From Pocillopora verrucosa (Eukaryota > Cnidaria > Anthozoa > Scleractinia > Pocilloporidae), in assembly GCF_036669915.1 (NCBI RefSeq), contig NC_089320.1, positions 18,411,868 through 18,475,867 of the forward strand: a stretch of DNA of 64,000 bases, in the 5' to 3' direction. Position 1 is the first letter of the stretch, and every line of letters starts with the position of its first letter. Of this stretch, positions 1 through 12,600 are shown piece after piece. Below the pieces are notes generated by a model. It was not told where the DNA came from, did not search any database, and worked only from the letters and a program-made list of their open reading frames with translations. Made by a program: the position numbers and the translations under genes.

Positions 1-1262
1 CCTTGTGCGATGCGATTATTGATGAACACGTTTTCTGAGATCCATGCACTGGGATTGTTTGATGCTGGTTTAAAATTAATGCTAAGAGAAGACTTAAGAC
101 TGTCAGAACTAAATCTACATGTTAACCGTAGCGAAGGTTTTTCTCGAGTTTCACGGCGAGTATTAGGAGTTTTCTCTTTTAGCATTGCAGCTAAATGTGG
201 AAGATATCAATTGAGTCCACGGTCTTTTTGGTCCTTGCAAAAGGAAGCTGGTGTTTACATCAATCGGTGAGATTATTTCCCCAATAAAAGGGACCGTAAA
301 GGTTGTAAATAGTGAAAGTTGTTGATTCAAATTGCTGACCTTTTTTTTTAAAACTCCAGCTATGTTCATTGGGGAAAAAAAAGGGAGACGACGATAGTAA
401 TATTTTTACACTAACTCCTATTGTTCAAGCTTTATTACTTGGGGCGATAATTTAAAGCTACCTTTATACAAAAGGAACCTAACAAGAAAGGAACATGACG
501 CATTTCCTACCTCGCGCATAAAACGTTCCATCCAAGATACATTCAGTTCAATTTGGCACAAAAATTAGATTTCTTACCAAGAGGCATGGATATACATTAT
601 TACTCTGTAAAAATAGAGGCTTTACCGAGACTTTTTGTTTTCCTTTTTTGGGTTTTGTCTTTTGTTTTCTGTACAATAATTGTCAAATTCTCTCGGGCTC
701 GTTATCTTTTTTTTTTATTTTTTATAATCTAACAGACATAAACTATGTCACTCCGCGTGGACCTTCCTGCAAAATTTTACCGAAATCGCATAGTAGTATT
801 CTCAGTAGTGGATAAAGCAGGTTAACATGGGGTTTTACATAACATATGTCATAAACGGGTACCCATGAGAAACCTGACTAACATTTACTGAGCGGGAAAC
901 ATTTCATTTGTCATTTTGGAAATCATGTATGCTCGTGGAAAATGTCCTGTCTTTTTTATGACACTTACACAGGTTATTTAGCTCTAGATTGGTGTCCGCT
1001 GAATACCCTTATACTCCGCTCGGGCGCTTGTTCGGAAGTTGTTCGGAAGTACGAAGGAAGTCCGTTACATTGCCAGCTTTGCTACCAGGCCTCTTAGTCG
1101 AGTATGTTGCAGACAATTCAGTGCAGCAGACATAACAATAACTCTGCAGCTTCACAAACACGAAGTCGTATTTCGACACTTGGCTTGCAAAATAATTATT
1201 TATACACTGTGGCCTTTTTAAAATTTTATAGCCTTTGGCATAAAATCCCAAAGTACATCATA
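1..1262. other. 5' flank of the HTATSF1 gene, no gene recognised
   Basis: No coding region is supported here; the short open frames (for example 10-270 +) resemble nothing I know. The frame of the first HTATSF1 exon stays open upstream to an ATG at 1104, so a longer N terminus cannot be excluded. The promoter and 5' UTR of the gene should lie here, but no clear TATA box was found. Confidence 0.4.
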
Positions 1263-4200
1263 ATGAATATTTCCAGTTCCAAGGAATTTCTCCAAGAGCT
1301 CAAAGAGAAGGCTAAGAGCAGTGTTCCTGAAGTTACAGAGGAACGTCAAACGTACGTTGATCCAACAGATGGAACAGTTTATGAATGGGACTCTGAAAAA
1401 CGAGGATGGTTTCCTAAGGTATTAATACTGTTGAATGTTGATTGCATTCCTTAACTATCCTTTAAGTTTGATTCCTGTTTTTCGCCAAAAGCGGAATAGT
1501 TATCGGTATTCAAGGACCTTCTTTCGTTATTGAGCTTAATTGTTCATTATCTTTTGAGAGATTTCCATACAGCCAGATATCATTCCTATAAAACCGTAGT
1601 CCCGTTGTTTTCTTTATAAAAGAACTGTATGCATAATGAAGTGGAGGGCTGTTCGGAAATCTTGCCGTATCTCTTTTTATCACAAATCCAAATCATTCTC
1701 CATGGGGATTTGATATGAAATTATTTTAGTTGAGTTTGGATTATGCTAAATGAAAGCTGAAATTCAAATTAATGATAATACGTGAATCAAGTAACCAGTT
1801 TTGGAGAAGTGGCCAAAGCAAGGCTTTTAGTGTTCATCTGATACCTTGTGAGTGAATGGAACTTGTAGACATGAGGTTTTTCATTTGATATAAAGTTCTT
1901 ATTTTTCCTAACACTATTAACGATCTAATTCCAGGTGGATGAAGATTTCCTTGCTTCATATCAAATGAACTATGGTTTCACGCCTGATGGCGAACAAGCT
2001 GTAACAGTGAGTAGTGACAGTCAGACAGCTGGCCCACATGTACCACAGACTGTACAAAGCCAGGTACAAATAAAACATTCTGTGCTATTTACATTTTTGT
2101 ACATGTGTATTCACTTTTTGCTTCAATACCCAAAGGTGATGTGCTTTCCTCAGTTTTATAGGTGATGGCAGTTGATATATTTGTTCACCATTATAATTAA
2201 TGAATAGTTTTATTTTGTAATGACTGATTCATTGCTCTATGTGTAGTTCTGTTAGGGAGCCTTTGATTTTAAAATTTATTAGCTCATTCATATACTAGGT
2301 AGCTGTTTTTCCATTTGTCTATCTGTCTGTCTGTCTATCTGTCTTTTTGTTTGTCAGTCTGACTAACTGACTGACTATCTACAAGCTCTCCTCTCCCACA
2401 AATCAAGTTGGTTAACTGTGTGGAAGCCCAACACACACAACACCAATTTTCCATCACTGAGATAAGAAGAGGGATATAATGAAAAATTAATATTAAACAA
2501 AATCATCATTTTCTGTATACAAGGATCAAAAGGGAGAGAAAGAAGATGATCAGGGATCAGAATCAAAGAAAAAGAAAAGGAAAGCAGATGAAGGTAGAAA
2601 GCTTTGTTTTTAAATATATTTTTATTTTGAAACTTTTGATTTACTAATTAAAGTTAATATGCAGAGAAATTGTAAATCTCTTGGTTTCATTCTGGTTGCT
2701 CCAGTCTTTGCTTGAACTCAAACCTCTCTTTCTAGATAATATACACTTATCTCCCTTTCATACTTTCAGGTTGGTTTGAAGTTGAGGGCAGCAAAAATCC
2801 AAATGTCTATGTGTCTGGTGAGTTTGCAAATATTTTCAGGTTGTTAAGCATAGTTTAATGTATTTCATTGTTCATTCACCATTATCATAGATCTACAAGA
2901 TTTATGCTGGTTATCTCACTGTTCCTTTCAATAAGACCTGGCACTCTCTGGAGCTCTGGCAGGTATTCTGCTGTGAAATGCCAGGTTTACTTTGGAAGCT
3001 TTTGAGCAAACTCATGAATTGAGTTTTAAAAATGCTTTGAGATCCTCTAGAGTTCTTTCAGTTAACTGTTACCTTTACAAAGAAGTTTTGATGAAAATGA
3101 CTGATATTGTCTTATCATATATTCCAACATACATTTTATACATTTCCAGCAAAAAATGATTTTGAGTTTCCAAGAACATACAGACTTATTAAAATCTTGG
3201 TCACCAGTAACCATATTATGTCCTTTCAGAGGACTTTTTGTGTGAAACTCAGGGAGTAGGCTTACATGTCAGCAAATGAAAGATTTTGATCAGAAATAGA
3301 ACAATCAGGTGAACAATTGTTATAAAAGAGATGGATATTTAATGATCAACTAGGATAGTTTAACACCAAAAACTCTGCTTGAAGCCATTTTTTATAAATG
3401 GAAGTAATGGGATAACAAGAGGGAAATTCTCTGGCAGGTGCTATACTGAGGTAGCCAACTTCTTCAAATCTTATCGAAAGCACTGGGTTATAACAAATTT
3501 ACCAGTATACCATTGGCACAGCTGAAAATCTTCAATTTATATTGAGTCAGACTTACCAAAAAAAAAGTTTACAATTTAATGCAGTGGTTAACTCCAGTTT
3601 CTATTAGTAAGTAATATGCATTTAAAAATGAATGTTCCAAAGGTTGAAAGTAAATGTGGTATTTAACATCTATTTTTTTTTGTCTTGTAATGTGCTTGTA
3701 AGTTTGAATCCTTTCTGTTTAGGACTACCACAGGATACCACTGAAGAAGAATTTATTGAAATGATGAGCAAGTATGGCATCATCATGCAAGATCCTGAGA
3801 CAAGTATGTCTGATTCATAAGTGTTTGGTTGAAACTGAAATTGTGACATGTGCTGTTAGAGTGTAACTGGTTGCTTGTAACTATGATGAGGTGCTGTGAA
3901 AAGCCTATCAGTACGAATATGCAAGACTTTGCAGTTGAAAATGAATTATAAATGCTAACAATTTCCCACACTTGTATAGCACTTAATAATTACATGTATA
4001 ACATCAATACTTTAATCTTGTTTTCAGACAAGCCTAAAGTAAAGCTCTACAGAGACCAAAATGGTCAAATTAAAGGAGATGGGAGGTGCTGCTATTTGAA
4101 GGTACGTGTGTTTTATAATTGTTATAGGAATAATTACATTTCACTATTTAGAAAAAAATCATTTTGTTTAATGTAGCTTTTGAATAATTGGAAAACTTCT

Positions 4201-6607
4201 TGAAGTTAGGGAGTGTGCTTGTTTTTTTTTGTTTTTTTTTTTTCTGAAGGTTGAGACCCTAATTCTCATTTGCAGCCACTTTTTTCAGTAGCTGTGATGG
4301 AGATTATTTAACACCTGAACAAGATAATTTTCTGCTTGGGACTTAAGTTTTCATTCTGTTTCCTGTATTGTGTATTAGCCATATATCTCACTCATTGATA
4401 AACTTTGATATCTAATCCTCTGTCTTTTTTTTTTTTCAGCGTGAAAGTGTTGATCTTGCAATAGAACTCTTGGATGAATCTGACTACAAAGGACAAACTG
4501 TACATGTTGAACAGGTATGTCTGCTTGTTATATGCTTTATTTGGTTTTTACCTGGAATTTGCTCTGAATTTCCACCTTGCTAATCATTTGACTTGCTACA
4601 GGGGTATAACCTGAGAAAATACACAGATGTACAAGTGTAGTAACAGGAGTAGAGAAAAAGGGAAAGCAGAGGGGTGAAACTGGGGGGGGGGGGGAGGTTT
4701 AAATAACGAGGGTGGTCATTTGGTTAGAAACTTTAAGGGAAGGTGGTGGGAGAGATGCTTAGAAAGGCAAAGGGACACCAAAGGTCAGAGATCAGATGTA
4801 GCAGATTGCTAATTGAAAGGTAGTGATATAACCAGGAGGATGTTTCTTATTGGTTGCTAGAGTATTGCAGTCTTGTAAAGGTTTATCAGTGTGTAGGAAA
4901 TGGCATACAGTAAATCAATAACTTTTTTGTCCCTTTCTTTGGTTTTTTCAGGCTACATTTCATCTGAAAGGTGATTACAATCCAGCTCTCAAGAAAAAGA
5001 AAAAGAATAAAAAGAAGAAAGCTGGAAAAGGACAGGAAAAGTAAATTTGGTTTGCCATTTCTGTATGTCATCGTATCATTTTGGGGCTCATAAAGATATG
5101 ATTTTACATTACAATGTACTTATATCAGGAAAATGTTTTTTTTTTCAGATTACTGGATTGGGTGGAGAGAGATGAGAGGAAAAAAAATGAGAGGATCATT
5201 GTTTTCAAGAATATGTTTGATGTTAAAGACTTTGAGGTTTGTTGTTAATTTTCTTTAGTCTTTTCTGCCAAAAGTTACTCAAATTTTACATGCAGAACAC
5301 AATGTGGGAAAGAAATTAGAGCATGACAGGATAAAAAAAATGAGGAATAGAATCTTGAGGGAGCATTTACTGTGATACATCGTATAAGGGGAACTGTGAT
5401 GCATATACAGAAATTGCATAAGCTAATATTTAAAGGTTTCAAGACCAGGGGCCTCAACTGAAGGGGAATGTTGACATTTTGAGTTGATTGATGCATTTAT
5501 GCAAAACACGAATCAAGAGTTTTTCTTGTTTCAGCCGGAACTGAAGTCTCTGAAATAGTTAATGAAATCTTATCACATTTAGACAGCCTCATGCATAAGA
5601 TTGTGCCTTTTATTTCCAAGTTTTTTTCCTTTTATTTGTTTGATTCAGATTTAATTACCGTAATAACTTCATAATAACTTCTTCTGCTTTCTCTCTTTGT
5701 AGAAAAATCCTCTTTTGATCACAGAGTTGCGCGATGACATGAAAGCAGAATGTGAGAAGTTTGGTGAAGTGAGGAAGGTGATCGTGTTCGATGTGAGTGT
5801 TTCTCACCTTGGAACAAGGTGTAAAGTTTACAAACACATTTTTAAATTGATGTTACTGGTAATTAAGTCTCTGGTTGGAATTTCTCAGGAAAGCTATGAC
5901 TTTGTAAAATTATACTTGTTATGTTGTAATAAAGTTTATGTGTCTTCCGATAATTGTTATAAAAGTTTGTCTCAAGCTCTCTTTTATCGATTTAAGTTGC
6001 TAATATTGCAGTCACTGAATAATGCGTACATGTAAATATGTGACTCGAGGTGATAAAGAACGGACTGTTAGGAATTAAAGCTGCAGTAGAATATTTATTT
6101 TGTCACTGAATCTCCAGCATATGCAAAGCTTTGTAGTTCATAAGGTTATTTGAGAATTTATTCTAACCAGTAATTCTGCTGTTTATGTCTGCACAGCGTA
6201 ACAAGGAAGGAGTTTGTTCAGTGGCGTTTGCAACATTTGAGGGAGCTGAGACTTGTTTGCCTGTAGGTTCCTTTAAGATTATTTTGTGGCCTTTTTTTTC
6301 ACCCTAGGTCTTTCCCCTTCGGTCTCTCTTGGTACTCGAAAGACTCTGGAGTTGAAGTATTTTCTCGCTTTTTCTACCTCAACTTGAATACTTTGATATC
6401 TGATTGGTTCATTTTCAATTCTACTTGATTCTTATTGGCTGTCGTTTCTACTTGTACTAGGTGATGAATGGTCGATGGTTCGCCGGCCGGAGAATAACGG
6501 CTGAAAAATGGGATGGAAAGACAAACTTCAAAGTGGAGGAAACGGAAAAACAAGAGGAAGAGCGGCTTGATGAATGGGAGAAATATTTAGCTGGTGAATT
6601 AGACTAA
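1263..6607 (+). CDS. HTATSF1: HTATSF1 (Tat-SF1/CUS2 family) splicing factor, 12 exons
   Basis: This encodes a U2 snRNP-associated splicing factor; the family binds SF3B1 and acts in the nucleus in U2 snRNP assembly and branch-site selection. Coding exons: 1263-1418, 1935-2063, 2524-2593, 2770-2817, 3723-3803, 4028-4101, 4440-4514, 4952-5040, 5149-5236, 5703-5792, 6197-6262 and 6461-6607. All are bounded by AG/GT with matching phases and give 370 aa. An early YEWDSEKRGWFPK segment is typical of the family. The first RRM (about 129-215) contains NVYVSGLP and GDGRCCYLK. A lysine-rich linker follows. The second RRM is a U2AF-homology motif (about 255-345) with the R-x-F signature (RWF, 327-329) that binds ULM peptides. 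The protein stops about 25 residues after this domain, so the long acidic tail of vertebrate HTATSF1 is missing. The start at 1263 is chosen because family similarity begins there; an in-frame ATG at 1104 is possible. Confidence 0.93.
2315..2380. repeat. TCTG/TATC microsatellite in HTATSF1 intron 2
   Basis: A run of imperfect TCTG and TATC units lies between exons 2 and 3. It has no visible coding or splicing role. Confidence 0.7.
4682..4694 (+). repeat. 13-G homopolymer in HTATSF1 intron 7
   Basis: Thirteen consecutive G residues lie in a purine-rich stretch between exons 7 and 8. The run is probably length-variable. Confidence 0.8.
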
Positions 6608-6789
6608 ACAGAGGATGCACCTAACCAAGGTAAACCTGGTTCACGAAGAACGAAAAAAATTTGGTCGTCTTGCTTGAAAACGAACAGTAGTCAAAAGGGC
6701 GAATTACGCTTCAGGTCTTGAGAGTTAGAGTATTAATTAACATTTCGTCATTTTCAGGAAATATCGTAGATATTCACCAAACGAATGTC

Positions 6790-6795
6790 AATAAA
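6790..6795 (+). terminator. polyadenylation signal for HTATSF1
   Basis: AATAAA lies 183 bp after the HTATSF1 stop codon, on the same strand, which fits a short 3' UTR. Confidence 0.6.
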
Positions 6796-7294
6796 CGAAT
6801 CATCTAACACGGAGAGCAACGCAACTGAGTTGAAAACCTGTAAACGGTTTAAGAACACAGGATCAATGATTGCTTCAATGGCAAATAGACTTTAGCGCAA
6901 CCTGTTGCTAATGTTTGCTCCGGCGGATCCCAACACCCGACTTGTGTCAAGCATGGAACAGCTGATTCGTACGATCTGCTAGAACTAGGGGAAGAAAGGA
7001 AGGCTTGTAGTCTTGATAAGAAATATAAAACATTATACGAAAAGCAGCAATTTATTACAGTATCCGTAACAAAGAGCATAGCGAAAACCACCGTTATCAC
7101 AAACATCTTATTTGTTCGAGGAAATGAGACAGCTATTTAAGTAGTGAACAGTTCGAATTTACTTTTGTGCATTTTGGATTTCACTAATCTACGCCACCGC
7201 TTCCTGTGATATTGACAAGTGTTCATCAAGTAATGGCAACCTTCTTTGATGTTTATCGTACATTTGTTAGAAAAAATACTCACTAGCTATATGA

Positions 7295-7460
7295 CTACAG
7301 TCCCTCTGATAAAGGGATAACGTTCGAACCGTCAGCTTTTAAAACCCTCTACGGTGGCCAATTTGCATCATCAACTTTTTTATAAACCATATTACAATGT
7401 AGCACTTCCCACAGACGCAGTATCACAGTTTCTTTAGAAACTTACTCCCTTTACACATAA
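7295..7460 (+). mobile_element. Degenerate Penelope-like-element terminus
   Basis: The stretch from CTGATAA (7306-7312) through CGAACCGTC, ACGGTGGCCAATTT and GACGCAGTATCACAG closely matches 62125-62310 in this window. Both share the order ribozyme-like core, CTCT(T)TACGGTGGCCAATTT, then a GACGCAG block and a TTTAGAAAC-like end. I recognise this as the terminal repeat common near Penelope-like elements in cnidarians. The rest of 6796-8578 holds no gene I can support. Confidence 0.5.
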
Positions 7461-8578
7461 AATGCACGAGCGCATATGATTTTCGTTACGTTGAGAAAAA
7501 AAAAACTGAACTCGTCTTTATTTACTGCAAATTTCCTTCCAAATTATGAGATGCCTGTGCTAGTATTAAACTTGTTTATCAGTTTTCCCAAACACCGTGA
7601 ATGTCCTACTGTAGAATCTCATGTAAAACAGTACTGAATTGTCTTCCTCCTCAAACGCCACCTGCTCCTTTTATTTATCTAATTAACATAATTTTAAGGA
7701 ATTGGCGGTAGAGTGGAGGAAATTATCCTCCTAATATTATGAAGACATTGAGAATTATCATAACAGTAAAACAGCACTGGCAGAAAATAACGATTTATCT
7801 CTCTCTCCCGTTTTATGAATTACGAGCGTCTCGTTTCTTTATAATTCGGCAGAAATATTGGATAAATCGCAAGCTGCTACGCTTTGTCATTTTTTTTTTT
7901 TTATCCATATTAAGCGTGCTCATAAAACCCTATTTTGGTAACCGGATAATTGAATGACCGGTAGGAACTTAAATTTCAATTTCCCAACTGTATTCGCGTT
8001 TCAATTGCAGTTATTACTCACCGGTCGATGGTTCACTTCAAACTTAATGAAATGCCCGACAATTTTTATAATATACTGAAAGAGGAATCGCTTACTGAAT
8101 CAGCTGGTCCGTGTTTTTGCGAAATAAATTGACAATGATTCTTTAAAGATTTTTTTGTCACTTTAATGACCGGCAAGGTTTGCTGTATTGGTGCATTAAT
8201 GGCCCTTGTGTGTGATTTTCTCGACAAAAATTTCTCGACCGTCATTAGTAATACGACAGATCCAAATTAACTGCGCTTTCTATTTAGCTGATCGGTGAGA
8301 AGTTCAGCGAAATCTTAATTTTAACAAGCAGACTTTATTAAGGCACGACTTCAATTTTTGCTTATAGTGAATCTCCTTAGGGCTATAACCGCTTCGAGGA
8401 GTATTTTGAAAATTAATTAATTTCAGTGTGCAGGATAATCTAGCCCCTAATCTTAGACATCATTTATAACTTCGGGAAATTTTAGTTGTTTACTTCAAGA
8501 ACTTATTGACAGCTCTGAAACATTATATGTGTATGTGTATAGCACAGAACAGTATTATACGCACTTAGAACTTCATCG

Positions 8579-8584
8579 TTTATT
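8579..8584 (-). terminator. polyadenylation signal for the KCTD-like gene
   Basis: TTTATT on the + strand (AATAAA on -) lies 165 bp downstream of the KCTD-like stop codon. Confidence 0.5.
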
Positions 8585-8748
8585 CAAAAGAAACTGCACC
8601 TTTTTTTTTTCCCTTTTACAAAATGAGTGTATTTTAAAGAAAAGAAAAAGAGGTACGGAAAACTTCTTATATAAATTACTCTAGTCTGGTCCTTTGTTTA
8701 ATTTAAAGAATTGTCGTTATCGAGCAGAAGCGTATAGATTTTTTTAAT

Positions 8749-9492
8749 TTATCGCCGCACGAAAACGTAAATAGAAAAGTGGTCCCATTTATCTTCGTCG
8801 CTTTTCGTGCTATCCGCAGTTAATCCACTCTTTCCGCCGCTACTGGAAACCAGGTCGAAATCGGAGTCTTTAAGCCGTTTGAAAGCTCTCTCGATATGAT
8901 TATGTTTAAGATAAAATCTGTTTGTATATCTGTTGCCTTCGGGGTTAGAGTCCCGTGTCTCGTTCAAAGTTTCTCCAAACACCTCGCGACATAAAGACAC
9001 TTGGCCAGAAACTTCAATTCTTTGCAACTTGCGAAAAGTTACGTCTGCTTGGCCGGTGCGTCCAAACGCATATGTACCGCGAATGTGTAAGGTAATGTAA
9101 CCAAACTGTTCGCTTACGACTGTAGCTGCTCGTTCCCGCCTTTTTGAGTATTGCTCAAGTTGTTGTTCTAGATCTTCCATTTCAAAGAACTCTGCTTCCG
9201 CTTTGAGCCTTTCAATCTCGCAGAAATCCTCTGGAAGATGCAATCGTTTGGTGCGCAGAAAGTCAAGTATATACCGAAACAACGACCCATCGCGATCTAT
9301 GAAATATTTCCCAGAGTTGTCTTTATTTACTTCCTGCCTACCGCTGAACATTCGACCCAGAAGCGAGTCGGGATCTCTCGTTAATGTCAACACCGATGTT
9401 GAATAATACTTACCGCCGACGTTGAGTTCGATGTTTTCTGGAAACAATCGATAATGTTCTTGTGTTGGAGACACGCCAAAACCAGAAGCCAT
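8749..9492 (-). CDS. KCTD8/12/16-like BTB-H1 protein (GABA-B receptor auxiliary subunit type)
   Basis: A single-exon gene of 247 aa. The BTB/T1 domain covers about 20-115, with ELNVGG near its start, the FIDRDGSLFRYILDFLR segment and a C-terminal EAEFF stretch; such domains form oligomers. An H1 domain follows (about 130-246), marked by EVFGETLNETRD and a RFYLKHNHIERAF segment, which places the protein with KCTD8, 12 and 16 and not with cullin-adaptor KCTDs. In vertebrates these bind GABA-B receptors and tune G-protein signalling; that role in cnidarians is an inference. There is no H2 domain, so the layout is like KCTD12, though shorter. The ATG at 9492 has a good context (A at -3, G at +4). 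A GTG three codons upstream in frame is not needed. Assignment to the KCTD8/12/16 group is firm; orthology to one member is not. Confidence 0.92.
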   Translation of the reverse strand: MASGFGVSPTQEHYRLFPENIELNVGGKYYSTSVLTLTRDPDSLLGRMFSGRQEVNKDNSGKYFIDRDGSLFRYILDFLRTKRLHLPEDFCEIERLKAEAEFFEMEDLEQQLEQYSKRRERAATVVSEQFGYITLHIRGTYAFGRTGQADVTFRKLQRIEVSGQVSLCREVFGETLNETRDSNPEGNRYTNRFYLKHNHIERAFKRLKDSDFDLVSSSGGKSGLTADSTKSDEDKWDHFSIYVFVRR

Positions 9493-9624
9493 GTTCAGCA
9501 CGATGTATTTTGTAGTGCGATCCCAGCTGTACGTGTTATGTTTATTTGTGTTTGACGACAGCGAATAAGAAATGAGGAGGTGGAGAAATGAATAGATTAC
9601 TGTCTGCCGCGTGTTGTGTTTGGT

Positions 9625-9630
9625 TTTATA
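9625..9630 (-). promoter_or_regulatory. TATA box of the KCTD-like gene
   Basis: TATAAA read on the - strand lies about 130 bp upstream of the start codon. Transcription would then begin near 9595-9600 and leave an untranslated leader of about 100 nt. Confidence 0.5.
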
Positions 9631-9639
9631 GCTTTCCTT

Positions 9640-12600
9640 TGGATAATAATTGACAGCTCCTTGGGAATAACATTAAATTATTTTGGTTGTGAAAGGGGGA
9701 CTTACCTCGCTGTTACGCAAAACAAAGCGTCATCGTCGACGGAATGAATGTAACCACATGAAGAACCCATTCTGCCATTCTAAGCTGTGTTTTAACAATC
9801 GGTGCGACGCTTCCCGCCAAACAGATTAGGCAATTCTTATCCATTATTTTATATTTATCAAATAATGAAAGATGGGATTTAAAACAAAAGTGCAAACAGA
9901 AATAAAATCGTAGACTCCCCATCTCGCCATTTAAACATTGTTTAAGAAACTGCATATTATTAAATACTGAAAAAGAACATTTCACAGTGGATATTTTACC
10001 AATTTTTTTTTTAAAATATCCATCTTCACCTTTTGCAAATACATTTCAGCATTCATAACAGTTCGCGTCTTTTTTTCTTTTGAACTAAGCTGCAGTCACC
10101 GTTTAAGATTTTTTATATTGCTTTTACGAACGACGGCATTTATTCAAATTAATATCCGGTAATAATATGGGATTGCACCTTTTATGAAAACAAATTGAAC
10201 CGAGTTGTGATACCGAGAGCATTTTAGAAAGAACTCATTAGTTTATTTTTATTAAATGGATCTCGGAAATATCACACACAAATTTTTAGTTTCGTTCGTG
10301 TGCGCGACCCTTAATATTTACTTTATTGTCTGTAGTTAAACAAATGCACGTTTTTCTTTAGAATTGGCCCGCCTCTTTTCTGCGTTCAATAGTCAGTCTT
10401 CGGGGTAGAATAATCAGGTAATACTGAAGCAGATATCTCGTCTCCGTGGTTACCAGGATCATTGACAGATGATACTTTGGAACAGGACAGGACAGGAAAG
10501 GAGAATTGATCCGTTAGACCAAAAAAATAGTGTGCCATGTATGGTTAAATTTTTACTCTCTTAAACCTAAAATAAACGAGCAGTAATTCATTACGAACGA
10601 GGAAAAGAGAAAAGTAGAAGTTACCCAAGGGGTGCCACCTTTCCTAGGCACTACAGATATACCAAGTAGATCTTAATGGGGTGATAGCTTTTACGACTGA
10701 TGGTTAAAATTTTGGCCATGTTATGGCTAACGGTAAGAGATGCTAACGGTTAATATCTTTCATTTGCTGTCACCAAAAATTTATTTTACGTTTAACTTAT
10801 CTTACAACTAACCATTTAAATTTGTAAATTTTTACTCCCAACGGCTAAATTATTTTGCCCGGTTTACGGCTAAAGGTTAACCCCATTGAGACCTTCTAGG
10901 CTTCCTTTGTACTTTCGATGGTATTTTTTTCCGACATGTTCTCGGTTTTTATTTGGAGTATGAGAGGTACATCTTAGTGTAACAGGTGAACAATGACTTC
11001 TTCCAGTTATTTCAACCCACCGTCCCTGCGCAAGTGTAACTTTCTTAGTGTTTTAAATCCAAATCCGTGACTCTATTTATGCAATGTTTACTGACACAAT
11101 CGGGTCATGTCAGCTTGCATATCTTCAAAGGAAGTCGAGTAGAACTTTAATGCAGCTTTAGAGCGTAGAAGCTAAAGATCATAGTTGGTGAATTCCTTAT
11201 TAGCGTACAGGAAGCTGTACATCTACAGTGTCAATCTATCCTATGGCTAACGTACAGTGTTAAGCGTGCAAGAATCTAAGTTTGTGGCCAACAGTGGTAT
11301 ACTTCCGCTTACTCATGCATGTAATGCAGGATTTTAAGCAGTTGGTATGTTAACATGGGTGATTCTTAACATGGCTTTTTGGTCTTGTTAATTTTCACAG
11401 ATTTGAAATTCCAACTCTAAATATACTTTATGTAGATCCTCTACTTTTTCGATGTTTAGATTATATTTCGGTCCAAAAGATCACATGCAGTTTATGATCT
11501 CTTGTTCGGTCCTAATCTGGAGAGAGAAGTCCAATCGTGTCTAGGTATGATTCTATGTTGACGATGAGAGACAGGGTTTCGATCACAAGGGATTTCTTCA
11601 ATTGGTTTCTCTCTCTATGTTAACACATCTGTCATGAAAGATATGAAACATTAAACATCTTTCCTTATTCGACGCTCGAAATCAACCATCTCATTCTACA
11701 CTGTGGCCTCACTGGGGACTTACGCTATCGCCGATCTTAGCCATTAGTGAAGTAGATCTCAGACTCGAGACTTCTTGGACGAACTCGAACTTAATGTTAC
11801 GCATCGTTTTTTTCTGGCGGCTGATTAATGATCTTTGAAGAAAATAGCACTGTGCACAAAGTGAACAATGTTACCACATATTTTAGTGATATCTGTGGTA
11901 CCATAAAGACCATCTTTGATCAAAACGACCTTTAGGCGAGTGGTCGAACTCTTTGGCAGGAAACGTCTCTACTCGAGGATTCAATTTTCTCCGTCTACTC
12001 AAAGTGAACAGACCGGTACCCGAATTTGATTTTGAACGCTTTTATCGTCTACCCTCAACTCAGCACTTTTCCATACGGTACGTTATACGTTACTATGTGC
12101 AATTTTGCCTAATTAGCAGGGGCTGAAAATTCCATACTTAGTCTGTCCGTTACTTATTTGCAATATGCTAGGAAATGTCCCTATAAGCCCTAGCAATGAA
12201 CACCTTTTTCACGTATCACAATTCCAAGAGGTGAAGAACTAAAATGCATCAATATTCAACATGTGTTGACTTCACGATTCTATGAGTTCTTGACTGTACG
12301 TTATTCCGAAAATAATAATTACATCTTGGTAAAGTCACCATAGAGAAAGAGCATGAATGCCTAATTTCTTTTACCACGACGAAGGAAACAAGACAACACT
12401 GGTTTCTTTTACGATTTGTTTTATTAGGCACCCAAGCATCTCGGTTGTTGACGGGTAGTAAAGTTGCGGCATTTCAGAACTCTGGCTTAACTTAAAAACG
12501 TCTTGTCAGAGTACCCCTCACTGAGATAGGACTGATTACCCAAGAGATTGGGTAAGAAATAACAAAAGAACGAGAGCATGTTTAGGATTCTGCTTTTGAA

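Noticed and set aside
8749..9501. GTG start for the KCTD-like gene
   Set aside because: An ATG with a good context follows at 9492, and family similarity begins after it.
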